Positions 1 through 8,987 are shown, numbered from the stretch's first letter. The stretch is DNA of 64,000 nucleotides from Nocardia brasiliensis ATCC 700358 (GCF_000250675.2 NC_018681.1:7068001-7132000); one strand, 5' to 3'. Translations and numbers: made by a program. The notes: generated by a model not told the origin, from the sequence alone.

Positions 1-1575
1 GGCCTTGCGAATCTTGCCGGTGACGGTCATCGGGAATTCGTCCACCACGTGCACATAACGCGGAATCTTGAAGTGCGCCAGCTTGCCGGTACAGAACTCT
101 CGAACGCTCGTCGCGTCCAACGGCGCCGCACCCTCGCGCATCCGGACCCAGGCCATCAACTCCTCGCCGTACTTGGGGTCGGGCACGCCGATGACCTGGG
201 CATCCAGGATGTCGGGATGGGTGTAGAGGAACTCCTCGATCTCGCGCGGATAGATGTTCTCGCCGCCGCGGATCACCATGTCCTTGATCCGGCCGGTGAT
301 GGCCAGATAGCCGTCGTCGTCCATCACGCCGATATCGCCGGTGTGCATCCAGCGCGCGGCGTCGATGGCCTCGGCGGTCTTGCCGGGGTCGCTCCAGTAG
401 CCGAGCATCACCGAGTAACCGCGGGTGCACAATTCACCCGGCTCGCCGCGGGGCACGGTGAGACCCGTTGCGGGATCGACGATTTTGACCTCGAGATGCG
501 GGCCGACCCGGCCGACGGTGGCGGTGCGCCGATCGATGCCGTCGTCGCGGCGGGTCTGGGTGGAGACCGGCGAGGTCTCGGTCATGCCGTAGCAGATGCA
601 CACCTCGTGCATGCCCATCCGATCGATCACCCGCTTCATCACCTCCACCGGGCACGGCGAGCCCGCCATGATGCCGGTGCGCAGGCTGGACAGATCCGGT
701 GTGGCGGAATCGAGTTCGGTGAGCAGGGCGATGAACATGGTCGGCACGCCGTAGAGCGAGGTGCAACGCTCGGCTTCGACCGCGGCCAGTGTCGCCACCG
801 GATCGAATGCCGGCGCCGGAATCACCACCGTCGCAGCGTGACTGGTGGCGGCCAGGTTTCCCATCACCATGCCGAAACAGTGGTAGAACGGCACCGGCAC
901 GCAGATTCGGTCCTGCTCGGTGTAGCCGCACAGCTCCCCGACGAAGAAGCCGTTGTTCAGGATGTTGTGATGGCTCAGTGTCGCCCCTTTGGGGAAACCT
1001 GTTGTGCCCGAGGTGTACTGGATGTTGATCGGGTCGTCGATGGATAGTTCCGCGGCGAGCGTCGCCAGCCGATCCGGATCGATCGCGGTCCCCGCCAGCT
1101 CGTCCCACTCCGGCGTGCCGAGGATCAGCACCTGTTCCAGCGCAGGGCAGTTCGGGCGGACCTCGTCGATCATCGCGACATAGTTCGAGGTCTTGAACTC
1201 CGCGGCCGCGATCAGCACGCGCACGCCCGCCTGTCGCAGGACGTATTCCAGCTCACTGGTCCGATAGGCGGGGTTGATGTTCACCAGGATCGCGCCGATC
1301 TTCGCCGTCGCGTACTGCGCGAAGAACCATTCCGCACAGTTCGGTGCCCAGATGCCGACCCGGTCGCCCTTGGCGATGCCGCGCGCGGCCAAGCCGGTGG
1401 CCAGCGCGTCGATCGCCGCGGCCAGCTCCCGGTAGGTCCAGCGCCGATCGGAGGTCTTGTCCACCAACGCTTCCCGATCCGGATGCGCCGCCACCGCGCG
1501 GTCGAGATTGCCGCCGATGGTGTCGCCGAGCAGCGGGGTCTGCGACGTCCCCGAAGCGTAGCTGGGCTGCGCCAT
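1..1575 (-). CDS. AMP-dependent acyl-CoA synthetase, 3' end cut by window
   Basis: This adenylate-forming enzyme should activate a fatty or other carboxylic acid with ATP and join it to CoA. The 525 visible codons read from ATG at 1575 (MAQPSYASGTSQ) and run off the window edge just after the C-terminal MTVTGKIRK, the motif holding the catalytic lysine, so only about 15-25 residues are missing. The P-loop YTSGTTGFPKGATLSH, the YGMTETSP motif and the HTGDIG motif are all present. The start codon overlaps the stop of the upstream synthetase gene by one base (TGATG), so the two are translationally coupled. The family resembles medium/long-chain fatty-acyl-CoA synthases; the substrate cannot be read from sequence. 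Confidence 0.93.
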   Translation of the reverse strand, partial: MAQPSYASGTSQTPLLGDTIGGNLDRAVAAHPDREALVDKTSDRRWTYRELAAAIDALATGLAARGIAKGDRVGIWAPNCAEWFFAQYATAKIGAILVNINPAYRTSELEYVLRQAGVRVLIAAAEFKTSNYVAMIDEVRPNCPALEQVLILGTPEWDELAGTAIDPDRLATLAAELSIDDPINIQYTSGTTGFPKGATLSHHNILNNGFFVGELCGYTEQDRICVPVPFYHCFGMVMGNLAATSHAATVVIPAPAFDPVATLAAVEAERCTSLYGVPTMFIALLTELDSATPDLSSLRTGIMAGSPCPVEVMKRVIDRMGMHEVCICYGMTETSPVSTQTRRDDGIDRRTATVGRVGPHLEVKIVDPATGLTVPRGEPGELCTRGYSVMLGYWSDPGKTAEAIDAARWMHTGDIGVMDDDGYLAITGRIKDMVIRGGENIYPREIEEFLYTHPDILDAQVIGVPDPKYGEELMAWVRMREGAAPLDATSVREFCTGKLAHFKIPRYVHVVDEFPMTVTGKIRKA

Positions 1576-3203
1576 CACTTGTTTCCCTTCTGCCGCAGGA
1601 CGAATCGCTGCACCTTGCCGCTGGGCGTCTTCGGCAGCTCCGGCACGAAATGCACGGTGCGCGGATAGGCGTGCGCGGCGAACTTCCGCTTCACCAGCTC
1701 CTGCAACTCCGCCGCGAGTTCGTCGCTGCCCCCGGAACCGTTGCGCAACACCACGAACGCCTCCAGTACTTCGCCGCGCAGTTCGTCGGGCATGCCGACC
1801 ACGGCGGCCTCGGCGACCTGATCGTGCAGCACCAGCACGCTTTCCACCTCGAAGGGGCCGATCCGGTACCCGGCCATGATGATCACGTCGTCGTCCCGGG
1901 CGGAGAAGCGGAAGCAGCCGTTCTCGTCCTGCGAGCCCGCGTCACCGGTGATGTACCAGCGGCCGTCCGGCGTGAAGCGCTGCGCGGTGCGTTCGGGCGC
2001 GTCCAGATAGCCGAGGAACCACAGCAGCGGACTGTTGGCCGTGTCGATCGCGACACGGCCCAGTTCGCCGACGGGCGCGACAGTGTCCGCGTCGTCGGCC
2101 AGCACCGCACAGGTCCAGCCCGGCAGTGTGCGTCCCATCGACCCCGCGGGCACCTCCGCGTCGAGCGCCTCGTGCCAGGCGTTGCAGATGAGCATCCCGT
2201 GCTCGGTCTGACCGTAGTGATCGCGCACCGCGACGCCGAGGTGCTCCAGCGACCAGGCCACGACCTCCGGCGTGAGCGGCTCACCCGCCGACGACGCACG
2301 GCGCAACCTGATCCGCGGCGGCGTGCCGCCCGCCGCGCGCAGCGCGCGGTACACGGTCGGGGCGGCGGTGAAATTCGTGACGCCGAAGTGTTCGAGCACC
2401 TGCCAGGTGAGCGGCGCGGAGAAGCCCGCGTGCAGCAGCAGGCTGCGGATACCGCTGGACAGCGGCGACAGAATCGCCCAGTAGAGGCCGTAGGCCCAGC
2501 CCGGATCGGCGGCGTTCCAGTACACGTCGTCCGTGCGGACGTCGAGCGCGAACTCTTGGTACGCCTGGAAGGAAGCCAAGGCGCGCAACGGAATCGGCAC
2601 CCCCTTCGGTGTGCCGGTGGTGCCGCTGGTGAAGAGCTGGATCAGCAGTCCGTCTCCGCCGACCGCGACCGCGGCGGCGTTCGGATCGTCCGCGGATTTG
2701 CCGGCCAGCAGCTCCGACATGCTCAACGAGCCGCTGGGCGCCGCGCCGCTGACGATGACCTGCCACGGCGCGTCCGCGGGCATGTCCGGCCCCGGCGCCA
2801 GCTTGCCCGCCTGGTCTGCGTCGGCGATGACGACCGTGGTCCGGCTCGCCTCGAGCCGGAACGCGATGGCGGGCGGCGCGAACGCGGTGAACAGCGGGAC
2901 GTGCACCGCCCCGCGGCGCCAGATGGCCAGCAGCGCGACCACCAGGTCAGCGGACTTCGCCATCAATGTAGCGACCCGATCGCCGGGCCCGATCCCGAGG
3001 TCGGCCAGCGCCGCGGCGAACCGGGACGAGCGCTCCCGCAGTTCGCCATAGGTGAGATCGGTCGACGACAGGTCGCTCTCGACGATGGTGAACGCGATCC
3101 CGTTCGCGGGATGCCGGTCGCACAGTACGTCGGCGGCCGAGGCCGCCGGCCGGTCGTACATGTCCAGCAACTCCCGCACACGTGGATTCAAGTCGATACC
3201 CAT
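1575..3203 (-). CDS. AMP-dependent acyl-CoA synthetase (acetyl-CoA synthetase-like)
   Basis: A second ATP-dependent carboxylic acid:CoA ligase of 542 residues. The P-loop FTSGTTGTPKGVP, the adenine motif DHYGQTEHG, the YITGDAG hinge motif and the C-terminal lysine in TPSGKVQR are all visible. The reading frame is open further upstream, but ATG 3203 is preferred because GAGGAG lies about 7 bases before it. It is the first gene of a two-gene operon with the synthetase that follows. The general layout is closer to the acetyl/medium-chain CoA synthetase branch than its partner is. A strong hairpin lies directly upstream of the ribosome binding site, and a LuxR-type regulator is divergent, so the operon is probably regulated locally. 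Confidence 0.93.
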   Translation of the reverse strand: MGIDLNPRVRELLDMYDRPAASAADVLCDRHPANGIAFTIVESDLSSTDLTYGELRERSSRFAAALADLGIGPGDRVATLMAKSADLVVALLAIWRRGAVHVPLFTAFAPPAIAFRLEASRTTVVIADADQAGKLAPGPDMPADAPWQVIVSGAAPSGSLSMSELLAGKSADDPNAAAVAVGGDGLLIQLFTSGTTGTPKGVPIPLRALASFQAYQEFALDVRTDDVYWNAADPGWAYGLYWAILSPLSSGIRSLLLHAGFSAPLTWQVLEHFGVTNFTAAPTVYRALRAAGGTPPRIRLRRASSAGEPLTPEVVAWSLEHLGVAVRDHYGQTEHGMLICNAWHEALDAEVPAGSMGRTLPGWTCAVLADDADTVAPVGELGRVAIDTANSPLLWFLGYLDAPERTAQRFTPDGRWYITGDAGSQDENGCFRFSARDDDVIIMAGYRIGPFEVESVLVLHDQVAEAAVVGMPDELRGEVLEAFVVLRNGSGGSDELAAELQELVKRKFAAHAYPRTVHFVPELPKTPSGKVQRFVLRQKGNK

Positions 3204-3217
3204 CTCGTCACTCCTCA

Positions 3218-3272
3218 GTGTTCCGGTCACGCACTGGCGCGTCCCCGCCGCGCGCCAGGCGTGACCGAACAC
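3218..3272 (-). promoter_or_regulatory. Strong stem-loop in 5' leader of acyl-CoA synthetase operon
   Basis: Read on the minus strand, GTGTTCGGTCACGC pairs with GCGTGACCGGAACAC (one bulge), and inside it CTGGCGCG pairs with CGCGCCAG around a 9-base loop. The total is about 22 base pairs. It ends two bases before the GAGGAG ribosome binding site of the gene starting at 3203. There is no T-run, and no gene on this strand ends upstream, so an attenuator, translation control element or protein-binding inverted repeat fits better than a plain terminator. Confidence 0.6.
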
Positions 3273-3348
3273 GCACTACGTCCCGTTGGTCCTAATAGGA
3301 TGTGGGTCACACCCAGTTCGCCACTACCCCCGAAAAGGGGTGAGTCCC

Positions 3349-4200
3349 ATGACCCACACCGCGCTGCTCCGCCCGCGCGACTCAGACGCGCTGCGCGCCG
3401 AAATCCGCTGGGTAGCGGGCACGGCCGGGGTACCGGTGGCGTTCGGCGGCGAGGTGCACGGCGATGCGCTGCTGCTATCGGAATTCGTCGGCACCCTGAC
3501 CAATGGGCTGCGCGGTCTGTCCGTGCTGCGCACCTCGGGGCTGGGCGGGCGGGTGATGGACTCCGGCCGCCCGGCGTCGGTCGCCGACTACGTCAACACG
3601 TCCACGATCACCCACCACTACGACGGGCCGGTGTCCGGCGAAGGGTTGCGGTCGATCGTCGCCGTGCCGGTGGTGGTCGGCCAGTGTTCGCGGGCCGTGC
3701 TCTACGCCGCCACCCGCGGCGCCAGTCCGATCGGTGATCGCACCGCCGATCTGGTCGTGCAGGCGGGTCGCAGGCTGGCCACCGAGATCGCCATCCGGGA
3801 CGAGGTGGACCGCAGGCTGCGGCTGCTGGAGATGACCGCGCCCGCCTCCGACACCGCGCCCGCGGTCGCCGAGGAACTCCGCGACATCCACGCCGAGCTG
3901 CGCGGCATGGCCCGCTCGGCCGACGACGACAACCTGCGCGGCAGGCTGCACACGGTGTGCGAACGCCTCACCCGCGTCATGGTCGGCGCCCCCGCCGCCG
4001 ACGCGCCGCAACTGTCCCGGCGGGAGCTGGACGTGCTCTCGCAGGTCGCCCTCGGATGCACGAATCAGGAGGCGGCGCAACGGCTCTCGCTCGCCGCGGA
4101 AACGGTCAAGAGCTACCTGCGCAACGCGATGACGAAACTGGACGCGCACTCACGCCACGAGGCGGTGGTCGCGGCGCGGCGGCACGGGCTGTTGCCCTAG
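3349..4200 (+). CDS. LuxR-family (HTH) transcriptional regulator with GAF-like sensor domain
   Basis: A 283-residue regulator. Residues about 20-165 look like a GAF-type sensory domain (pattern LRSIVAVPVVVGQ...RAVLYAATRG). The last 60 residues are a LuxR/GerE helix-turn-helix (LSRRELDVLSQVALG, then NQEAAQRLSLAAETVKSYL). ATG 3349 is chosen because AAAGGGGTGAG stands just before it, although the frame is open to 3286. It is divergent from the acyl-CoA synthetase operon with about 145 bases between starts, so control of that operon and of itself is likely. An inverted repeat TGGGT-CAC-ACCCA at 3303-3315 in the intergenic region is a possible operator. The ligand is unknown. Confidence 0.88.
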   Translation: MTHTALLRPRDSDALRAEIRWVAGTAGVPVAFGGEVHGDALLLSEFVGTLTNGLRGLSVLRTSGLGGRVMDSGRPASVADYVNTSTITHHYDGPVSGEGLRSIVAVPVVVGQCSRAVLYAATRGASPIGDRTADLVVQAGRRLATEIAIRDEVDRRLRLLEMTAPASDTAPAVAEELRDIHAELRGMARSADDDNLRGRLHTVCERLTRVMVGAPAADAPQLSRRELDVLSQVALGCTNQEAAQRLSLAAETVKSYLRNAMTKLDAHSRHEAVVAARRHGLLP

Positions 4201-4215
4201 ACAGGGCCTAGTAGC

Positions 4216-4893
4216 TCAGGGCAGGAGATCGGGGCGGCGCTCGCGGGTGCGCGCGAGGGACTGCTCGCGGCGCCAGGCGGCCACCTTGGCGTGGTCGCCG
4301 GAGAGCAGGACGGGCGGGACCTCGAGGTCGCGCCAGGTGACCGGACGGGTGTAACTGGGGCCCTCGAGCAGGCCGTCGGAGAACGAATCCTCTTGGTGGG
4401 ACTGCTGATTGCCGAGCACACCGGGGATCAGCCGGACCACGGCCTCGGCCAGCACGAGCACGGCCGCCTCCCCGCCGATCAGCACGTAATCGCCGATGCT
4501 CACCTCTTCGACGCGCACCCGACGGGCGGCATCGTCGAAGACACGTTGATCGATACCCTCGTACCGGCCGCAGGCGAAGACGAGATGGTCCTCGGTGGCC
4601 CAGCGCTGCGCGGTCGCCTGGGTGAACGGGACGCCCGCGGGCGTCGGGACGACGAGCAGCGCGTCGTCGGGGCAGACCGCGTCCAGGGCGTCACCCCACA
4701 CCGTCGGCTTCATGACCATGCCGGGGCCGCCGCCGTACGGGGAATCGTCGACGGATTTGTGCACGTCATGCGTCCAGTCGCGCAGATCGTGCACGTCGAC
4801 CGAGATCAGGCCCTTCTCGATGGCCTTGCCGAGCAGCGCGGTCCGCAGCGGCTCGAGGTACTCGGGGAAGATCGTGACGACGTCGAGTTTCAT
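4216..4893 (-). CDS. trmD: tRNA (guanine-N1-)-methyltransferase TrmD
   Basis: Methylates G37 of tRNAs next to the anticodon, using S-adenosylmethionine, which prevents +1 frameshifting. The 225-residue product starts MKLDVVTIFPEYLEPL and contains the trefoil-knot SAM-binding signatures DDSPYGGGPGMVM, CGRYEGIDQRV and EVSIGDYVLIGGE. The length is normal for the family. It is the last gene of the rpsP-khpA-rimM-trmD operon and lies 11 bases after rimM. The stop is 15 bases from the convergent LuxR-type gene. Confidence 0.98.
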   Translation of the reverse strand: MKLDVVTIFPEYLEPLRTALLGKAIEKGLISVDVHDLRDWTHDVHKSVDDSPYGGGPGMVMKPTVWGDALDAVCPDDALLVVPTPAGVPFTQATAQRWATEDHLVFACGRYEGIDQRVFDDAARRVRVEEVSIGDYVLIGGEAAVLVLAEAVVRLIPGVLGNQQSHQEDSFSDGLLEGPSYTRPVTWRDLEVPPVLLSGDHAKVAAWRREQSLARTRERRPDLLP

Positions 4894-4904
4894 ACGCTCA
4901 TCCC

Positions 4905-5429
4905 CTATTCCGGATCGAGCAGTCCCTCGGGCGGATCGATCACGATCAGCCGGTCCGCCAGCGAGACGGTGGGCACGATCGCGGTGACGAACGGGATCAG
5001 GATCTCCCGGCCGTCCGCGGCGGCCCGCACCGAAAGCAGTTCTCCCGCAGCCGAATGCAGGACCTCACGCACGGTGCCGACCACGGTCTCGTCGGTGAGC
5101 TGAACGGTCAGCCCCTCGAGTTCGTGGTCGTAGTATTCGTCCGGATCCGCCGAGGGCGGCAGGTCGGCGCTGTCCACCACGAACAGCATGCCGCGCAACG
5201 CGTCGGCCGCCTCGCGACCACTGACGCCGTCGAGAAACACCAGAAGCCGGCCCGAGTGCTCTCGGGCCGACTCCACGGTGAACTCACGAACTTCCTTGGA
5301 CCGCGCCAGCCGTCCGCGCAGCGTGCTGCCCGGCGCGAACCGGGCCTGCGGCTCGTCGGTGCGTATCTCGACGACCAACTCGCCACGCACGCCGTGCGAC
5401 TTGGCGACCCGTCCTACGACAAGTTCCAT
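4905..5429 (-). CDS. rimM: Ribosome maturation factor RimM
   Basis: RimM binds ribosomal protein S19 and helps assemble the head of the 30S subunit. The 174-residue product begins MELVVGRVAKSHGVRGELVVE, the typical N-terminal barrel. It continues into a PRC-barrel domain with YYDHELEGL and a C-terminal LIPFVTAIVP motif. It sits between khpA and trmD, its usual place, with its start immediately after the khpA stop codon. Confidence 0.97.
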   Translation of the reverse strand: MELVVGRVAKSHGVRGELVVEIRTDEPQARFAPGSTLRGRLARSKEVREFTVESAREHSGRLLVFLDGVSGREAADALRGMLFVVDSADLPPSADPDEYYDHELEGLTVQLTDETVVGTVREVLHSAAGELLSVRAAADGREILIPFVTAIVPTVSLADRLIVIDPPEGLLDPE

Positions 5430-5672
5430 CTACTGGTCGGTGTCGACCACGTCGACCCGGATGCCCCGGCCGCCGATGCCGGCGACCAGGGTGCGCAGCG
5501 CGGTCGCGGTACGACCGCCGCGACCGATCACCTTGCCCAGGTCATCAGGGTGAACGTGCACCTCGACGGTGCGTCCGCGGCGGCCGGTGATCAGCTCGAC
5601 GCGGACGTCATCCGGATTCGCGACGATGCCGCGAACCAAATGTTCCACAGCATCGGCGACGACTGCGCTCAT
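5430..5672 (-). CDS. khpA: KH-domain RNA-binding protein KhpA
   Basis: A small 80-residue single KH-domain RNA-binding protein. The nucleic-acid-binding GxxG loop is seen in DLGKVIGRGGRTATALRTL. In other Gram-positive bacteria KhpA acts with KhpB in RNA-based control of cell division and envelope synthesis; here the family assignment is firm and the role is inferred. Its ATG overlaps the rpsP stop by one base (TAATG), so it is translationally coupled to rpsP. Confidence 0.95.
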   Translation of the reverse strand: MSAVVADAVEHLVRGIVANPDDVRVELITGRRGRTVEVHVHPDDLGKVIGRGGRTATALRTLVAGIGGRGIRVDVVDTDQ

Positions 5673-6103
5673 TACTCAGCAGCCTCGGTCTCGGCCACGG
5701 CGGCCTCGTCCTTCTTGGCGGCCTTCTTCTTCGGGGTGACGGCCTCGGTGGTCGGGGCGTTGTCGGCGGCGGCCAGCGCGGCGTTGAACAGGTCCAGCTT
5801 GGACGCCTTGGCGGCCTTGACCTTCAGCGTGCCCTCGGCGCCCGGCAGGCCCTTGAACTTCTGCCAGTCACCGGTGATCTCCAGCAGGCGCTGGACGGGC
5901 TCGGTCGGCTGCGCGCCGACACCCAGCCAGTACTGAGCGCGCTCGGAATCGATCTCGATGAGCGACGGCTCTTCCTTCGGGTGGTACTTGCCGATGGACT
6001 CGATGGCCCGGCCGTCCCGGCGGGTGCGCGCGTCGGCGACGACGATGCGGTACTGCGGGTTGCGGATCTTGCCCATACGGGTGAGCTTGATGCGAACAGC
6101 CAT
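5672..6103 (-). CDS. rpsP: 30S ribosomal protein S16
   Basis: Structural protein of the 30S subunit. The 143-residue product begins MAVRIKLTRMGKIRNPQYRIVVADAR, diagnostic for S16. It carries an actinobacterial C-terminal extension of about 55 residues rich in Ala, Lys and Glu. It is the first gene of the rpsP-khpA-rimM-trmD operon, whose promoter must lie in the 225 bases up to the divergent small gene at 6329. Confidence 0.98.
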   Translation of the reverse strand: MAVRIKLTRMGKIRNPQYRIVVADARTRRDGRAIESIGKYHPKEEPSLIEIDSERAQYWLGVGAQPTEPVQRLLEITGDWQKFKGLPGAEGTLKVKAAKASKLDLFNAALAAADNAPTTEAVTPKKKAAKKDEAAVAETEAAE

Positions 6104-6328
6104 GCTTGTCCTGCCTCTTTCATTGGTTGGTCACGGCGCAATTCAGCGACCCGCATGGTCTGCGAGCCCGGTTTAGCGCTTGGAGTGTGTGACCGCCGCG
6201 CGGTACGTAACCGGAGACGGGCTGACACTTCGTCCGGAAGGACGGTGGTTCATTGTGCCAGATGGACCGCGAGCACCTGAAATCGCCTGGACTTGTTGCG
6301 CCGGGGCGGTCCGCCGGTATAACAGGTC

Positions 6329-6493
6329 ATGGGGATCTTCCGCCGCCGCCGACGCAGGCGCAGCACCGCGCGCGACACAGCCCGCGAGACAGCCACCGAC
6401 ATCGGCCAGGACGTCGCCGTCGAATACGCCGCAGCGGGTGGTTTCCGCCTGCTGCGCGGCATCGCGTCCGGGATCGCGAACCTCTTCAACTGA
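6329..6493 (+). CDS. Small basic protein of unknown function (54 aa)
   Basis: An open frame of 54 codons begins MGIFRRRRRRR and continues with an Ala/Thr-rich amphipathic stretch ending FRLLRGIASGIANLFN. No family is recognised. It has no clear ribosome binding site, but a TATAAC -10-like hexamer at 6318-6323 lies 5 bases before the ATG, the arrangement of a leaderless actinobacterial transcript. It is divergent from rpsP and stops 2 bases before the convergent dihydrofolate-reductase-like gene. The seven consecutive arginines may bind nucleic acid or the membrane, which is inference. Confidence 0.55.
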   Translation: MGIFRRRRRRRSTARDTARETATDIGQDVAVEYAAAGGFRLLRGIASGIANLFN

Positions 6494-6495
6494 GG

Positions 6496-7053
6496 CTACG
6501 CGGGCCGGTATCGCAGCAGCAGCACCCCCGATTCGAAGGGGCGCGTCTCGATGAGCCGCAGCGCCGGGATCGCCGCACCCTCGGTGAACAGGCGCCGACC
6601 GGTGCCTCGCACGACCGGGTACACGAACATCCGGTACTCGTCGACCAGGTCGGCGGCGATCAGGGCATGCACCAGCCGGATGCTGCCGGTGGCCACGATG
6701 GCCTTGCCCGGCGCCGCCTTGACCGCACGGATCTCCTCGACCAGCGGGCCGCGCAGCACCACGGTGTTCGCCCAGTCCGGGTGGTCGAGGGTGCCGGAGA
6801 CGACGTACTTGGTCGCCCGGTTCAGGTGGTCGGTGACGCCGGTGGTGTCGTCGGACTGCGCCGGCCAGTAGCCCCGCATGTCCTCGAAGGTGGACCGGCC
6901 GAACAGGACCGCGTCGGAGTCGGCCATCTGCGACCGCAACGTCTCTACCAGGTCGGACTGATCCACGCCGGCCGCATTGGCCACGTCGAACCACTCCGCC
7001 GCCTCGATCACCCCGTCCAGCGTGATGTTCTCGGTCACGATCAATTCCCGCAT
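6496..7053 (-). CDS. Dihydrofolate reductase family protein (RibD C-terminal domain type)
   Basis: A 185-residue NADPH-binding protein of the RibD-C / YwjB-YyaP type, starting MRELIVTENITLDGVIE. Visible family motifs are DAVLFGRSTFEDMRGYWP and a central KAIVATGSIRLVHALIAADLVDEYRMFVYPVV. The length is typical of these stand-alone proteins, whose substrates are mostly unknown; a true folate role is not implied. A related gene occurs at 62960-63541. It stands alone between the 54-aa gene and the methyltransferase gene. Confidence 0.9.
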   Translation of the reverse strand: MRELIVTENITLDGVIEAAEWFDVANAAGVDQSDLVETLRSQMADSDAVLFGRSTFEDMRGYWPAQSDDTTGVTDHLNRATKYVVSGTLDHPDWANTVVLRGPLVEEIRAVKAAPGKAIVATGSIRLVHALIAADLVDEYRMFVYPVVRGTGRRLFTEGAAIPALRLIETRPFESGVLLLRYRPA

Positions 7054-7122
7054 CGCTGTTCCTCCCGTTCGGAATTCGCCTGTTACTGAAGACGTTCCGT
7101 ACCGGGAGAATTCATCGGCGGG

Positions 7123-7875
7123 TCAGGCGGCGGCGGGTGGTGCGGTGGCGCTCAGGGTGCGGGTCGGCATCCACGGGCCGCCCCACCAGACCTGCCAGCC
7201 GAGGGTCCGGGCGCGCAGGGCCTGCGCGCCGTTGGCGACGAGGGTGGTCTCGTATTCGCCGGTCCGGCCGATATCGACGAGGACGAGGTGACCGCCGGGC
7301 CGCAGCACGCGCAGCGCCTCCCGCACGGCGGCGGCGCGCCCCGCCGAGGATTTGATGTTGTGAATGACCAGGCTGGAGACGACGACATCGAACTCGCCGG
7401 TGCGGAACGGCAACGAGGTGATGTCGCCGGTGTGCAGTTCGACCCGGTCCGCGACCTGCTCGGCGACCGCGTTCTGCTCGGTGGTCGCGGAATTGTTGCC
7501 GGATTGGTCGACCGAACGCCACAGATCGATGCCGACGGCCTTGCCCTCGGGCAGTCGCTTGGCCGCGGCGAGCAGTACCGCACCGCGCCCGCAGCCGAGA
7601 TCGAGCAGACGCTCGTCGCCGCGCAACCGCAGGTCGTCCAGCAGTCCGTCCCAGGCGCGGAACTTGCCGCGCCGGGTGGCATGCAGGAACAGGCTGAACT
7701 GCGCGGCCATCGCGAGCCCGATGAGCACCAGCACCGCCGCCGACGCGAACTCGCCGATCAGCACGTCGACCACCGCACCGATCAGGAATCCGAGCGCGAG
7801 CACGCCTAGCAGGACCATGATCGGTGGCGCGTCGAATCCGTAAGAACCCCGCCGCTCCGGTGTGGACGCTGTCAC
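7123..7875 (-). CDS. Membrane-anchored class I SAM-dependent methyltransferase
   Basis: The 250-residue product begins with two transmembrane helices (about residues 17-38 and 43-62). A Rossmann-fold methyltransferase domain follows, with motif I LLDLGCGRGAVLLAAAKRL, acidic VGIDLW and the late motif LRPGGHLVLVDIG. The frame is open far upstream over the LLM gene, but the real start is most likely GTG 7875. A TAGAAT -10 hexamer on the minus strand ends 7 bases before this GTG, so the mRNA is probably leaderless. The substrate is unknown, perhaps a membrane lipid or quinone. Confidence 0.87.
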   Translation of the reverse strand: MTASTPERRGSYGFDAPPIMVLLGVLALGFLIGAVVDVLIGEFASAAVLVLIGLAMAAQFSLFLHATRRGKFRAWDGLLDDLRLRGDERLLDLGCGRGAVLLAAAKRLPEGKAVGIDLWRSVDQSGNNSATTEQNAVAEQVADRVELHTGDITSLPFRTGEFDVVVSSLVIHNIKSSAGRAAAVREALRVLRPGGHLVLVDIGRTGEYETTLVANGAQALRARTLGWQVWWGGPWMPTRTLSATAPPAAA

Positions 7876-7937
7876 GTTGCCGATTCTATCGACCGGAAAA
7901 GTTTCCGTACTCCCAACAGTTTTCAGGGCGCGTTCGA

Positions 7938-8921
7938 TCAACGCACCAGCGGCGCAAGGGCATGTCCCGCGAGCTCGACCGCACCCGGCTGATGGCCGTT
8001 GGTGATCATGTTGACGACGAGGCCTTGCACGCCGTGATCGAGGACGCGGCGCTGCAATTGCTCGGCGACCTCGGCGGCGTCGCCGGCGAACTGGCGGTCC
8101 GCGACGGACTGCGCCCGCTCCGCCTCGGACATCTCGGACAGCTCGATGCCATTGCCGCGCAGGAAGTCTCGCTGCTGCTTGCGCGCCTGGTCCCCATCCT
8201 CGTCGAGGAACAGCATGCAGAGGTAGCTGACCTCCAGGGTCGCCGGGTCGCGGCCGATCTCGGCGCAGCGCTGGTGCAGGGCCGCCATCTTGCGCGGCAA
8301 TTCCGAAGCGTTGCACACGATATTGAGGTGATCGGCGTACCGCGCGGCCAGGGCGAAGGTCTTCTTCTCCCCGGAACCGCCGAGCATGATCGGCAGATCG
8401 TCGCGCAGCCGCGGCTCGTTCATGGCGTGATCGGCCCGGTACCACTCGCCGTCGAGGGTGGCGTGCTCGCCGCGCAGCATCGGCCGGATGATCTGCAGCG
8501 CCTCGTCGAGCCGCTCGAAACGCTCGGTGAACGTGCCGAACTCGAAACCGTAGGAGGTGTGCTCGAGTTCGTACCAGCCCGCGCCGATGCCGAGCACCGC
8601 GCGAGCGCCGCTGACCAGGTCCAGCGTGGTGACGGTCTTGGCGAGCAGGGCCGGGTTGCGATAGGTGTTGCCGGTCACCAACGCCGACAACTGGATTCGC
8701 TCGGTCGAGGCGGCCAGCGCGGACAGCGCGGTGTAGGACTCCAGCATCGGATCGCCCGGCGCGCCCAGCCCCGGCAGTTGATAGAAGTGGTCCATCACGA
8801 ACACGGTGTCGAAACCGGCGGCCTCGGCCGCCCTGGCCTGCGCGACCACGGTCGGAAACAGCTCACGCACCGGTTGTCCGTAGGTGAAGTTGGGCATTTG
8901 ATAGCCGAGGCGAATGCTCAT
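7938..8921 (-). CDS. LLM-class F420-dependent oxidoreductase
   Basis: A 327-residue TIM-barrel enzyme of the luciferase-like monooxygenase superfamily, which in this group normally uses cofactor F420. It begins MSIRLGYQMPNFTYG and shows the family patterns AAEAAGFDTVFVMDHF, GARAVLGIGAGWYELEH and LPIMLGGSGEKKTFALAARYADHLNI. The substrate is not predictable. The start is 66 bases from the stop of the next gene on the same strand, so the two may share a transcript. It argues for an F420-producing actinobacterium. Confidence 0.93.
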   Translation of the reverse strand: MSIRLGYQMPNFTYGQPVRELFPTVVAQARAAEAAGFDTVFVMDHFYQLPGLGAPGDPMLESYTALSALAASTERIQLSALVTGNTYRNPALLAKTVTTLDLVSGARAVLGIGAGWYELEHTSYGFEFGTFTERFERLDEALQIIRPMLRGEHATLDGEWYRADHAMNEPRLRDDLPIMLGGSGEKKTFALAARYADHLNIVCNASELPRKMAALHQRCAEIGRDPATLEVSYLCMLFLDEDGDQARKQQRDFLRGNGIELSEMSEAERAQSVADRQFAGDAAEVAEQLQRRVLDHGVQGLVVNMITNGHQPGAVELAGHALAPLVR

Positions 8922-8987
8922 GGGTGCCGACCCTACGCGCGCCGCTCGGGGGTGACCGGCGGCGGTTCACCGCCGGCCGCAGGACGC

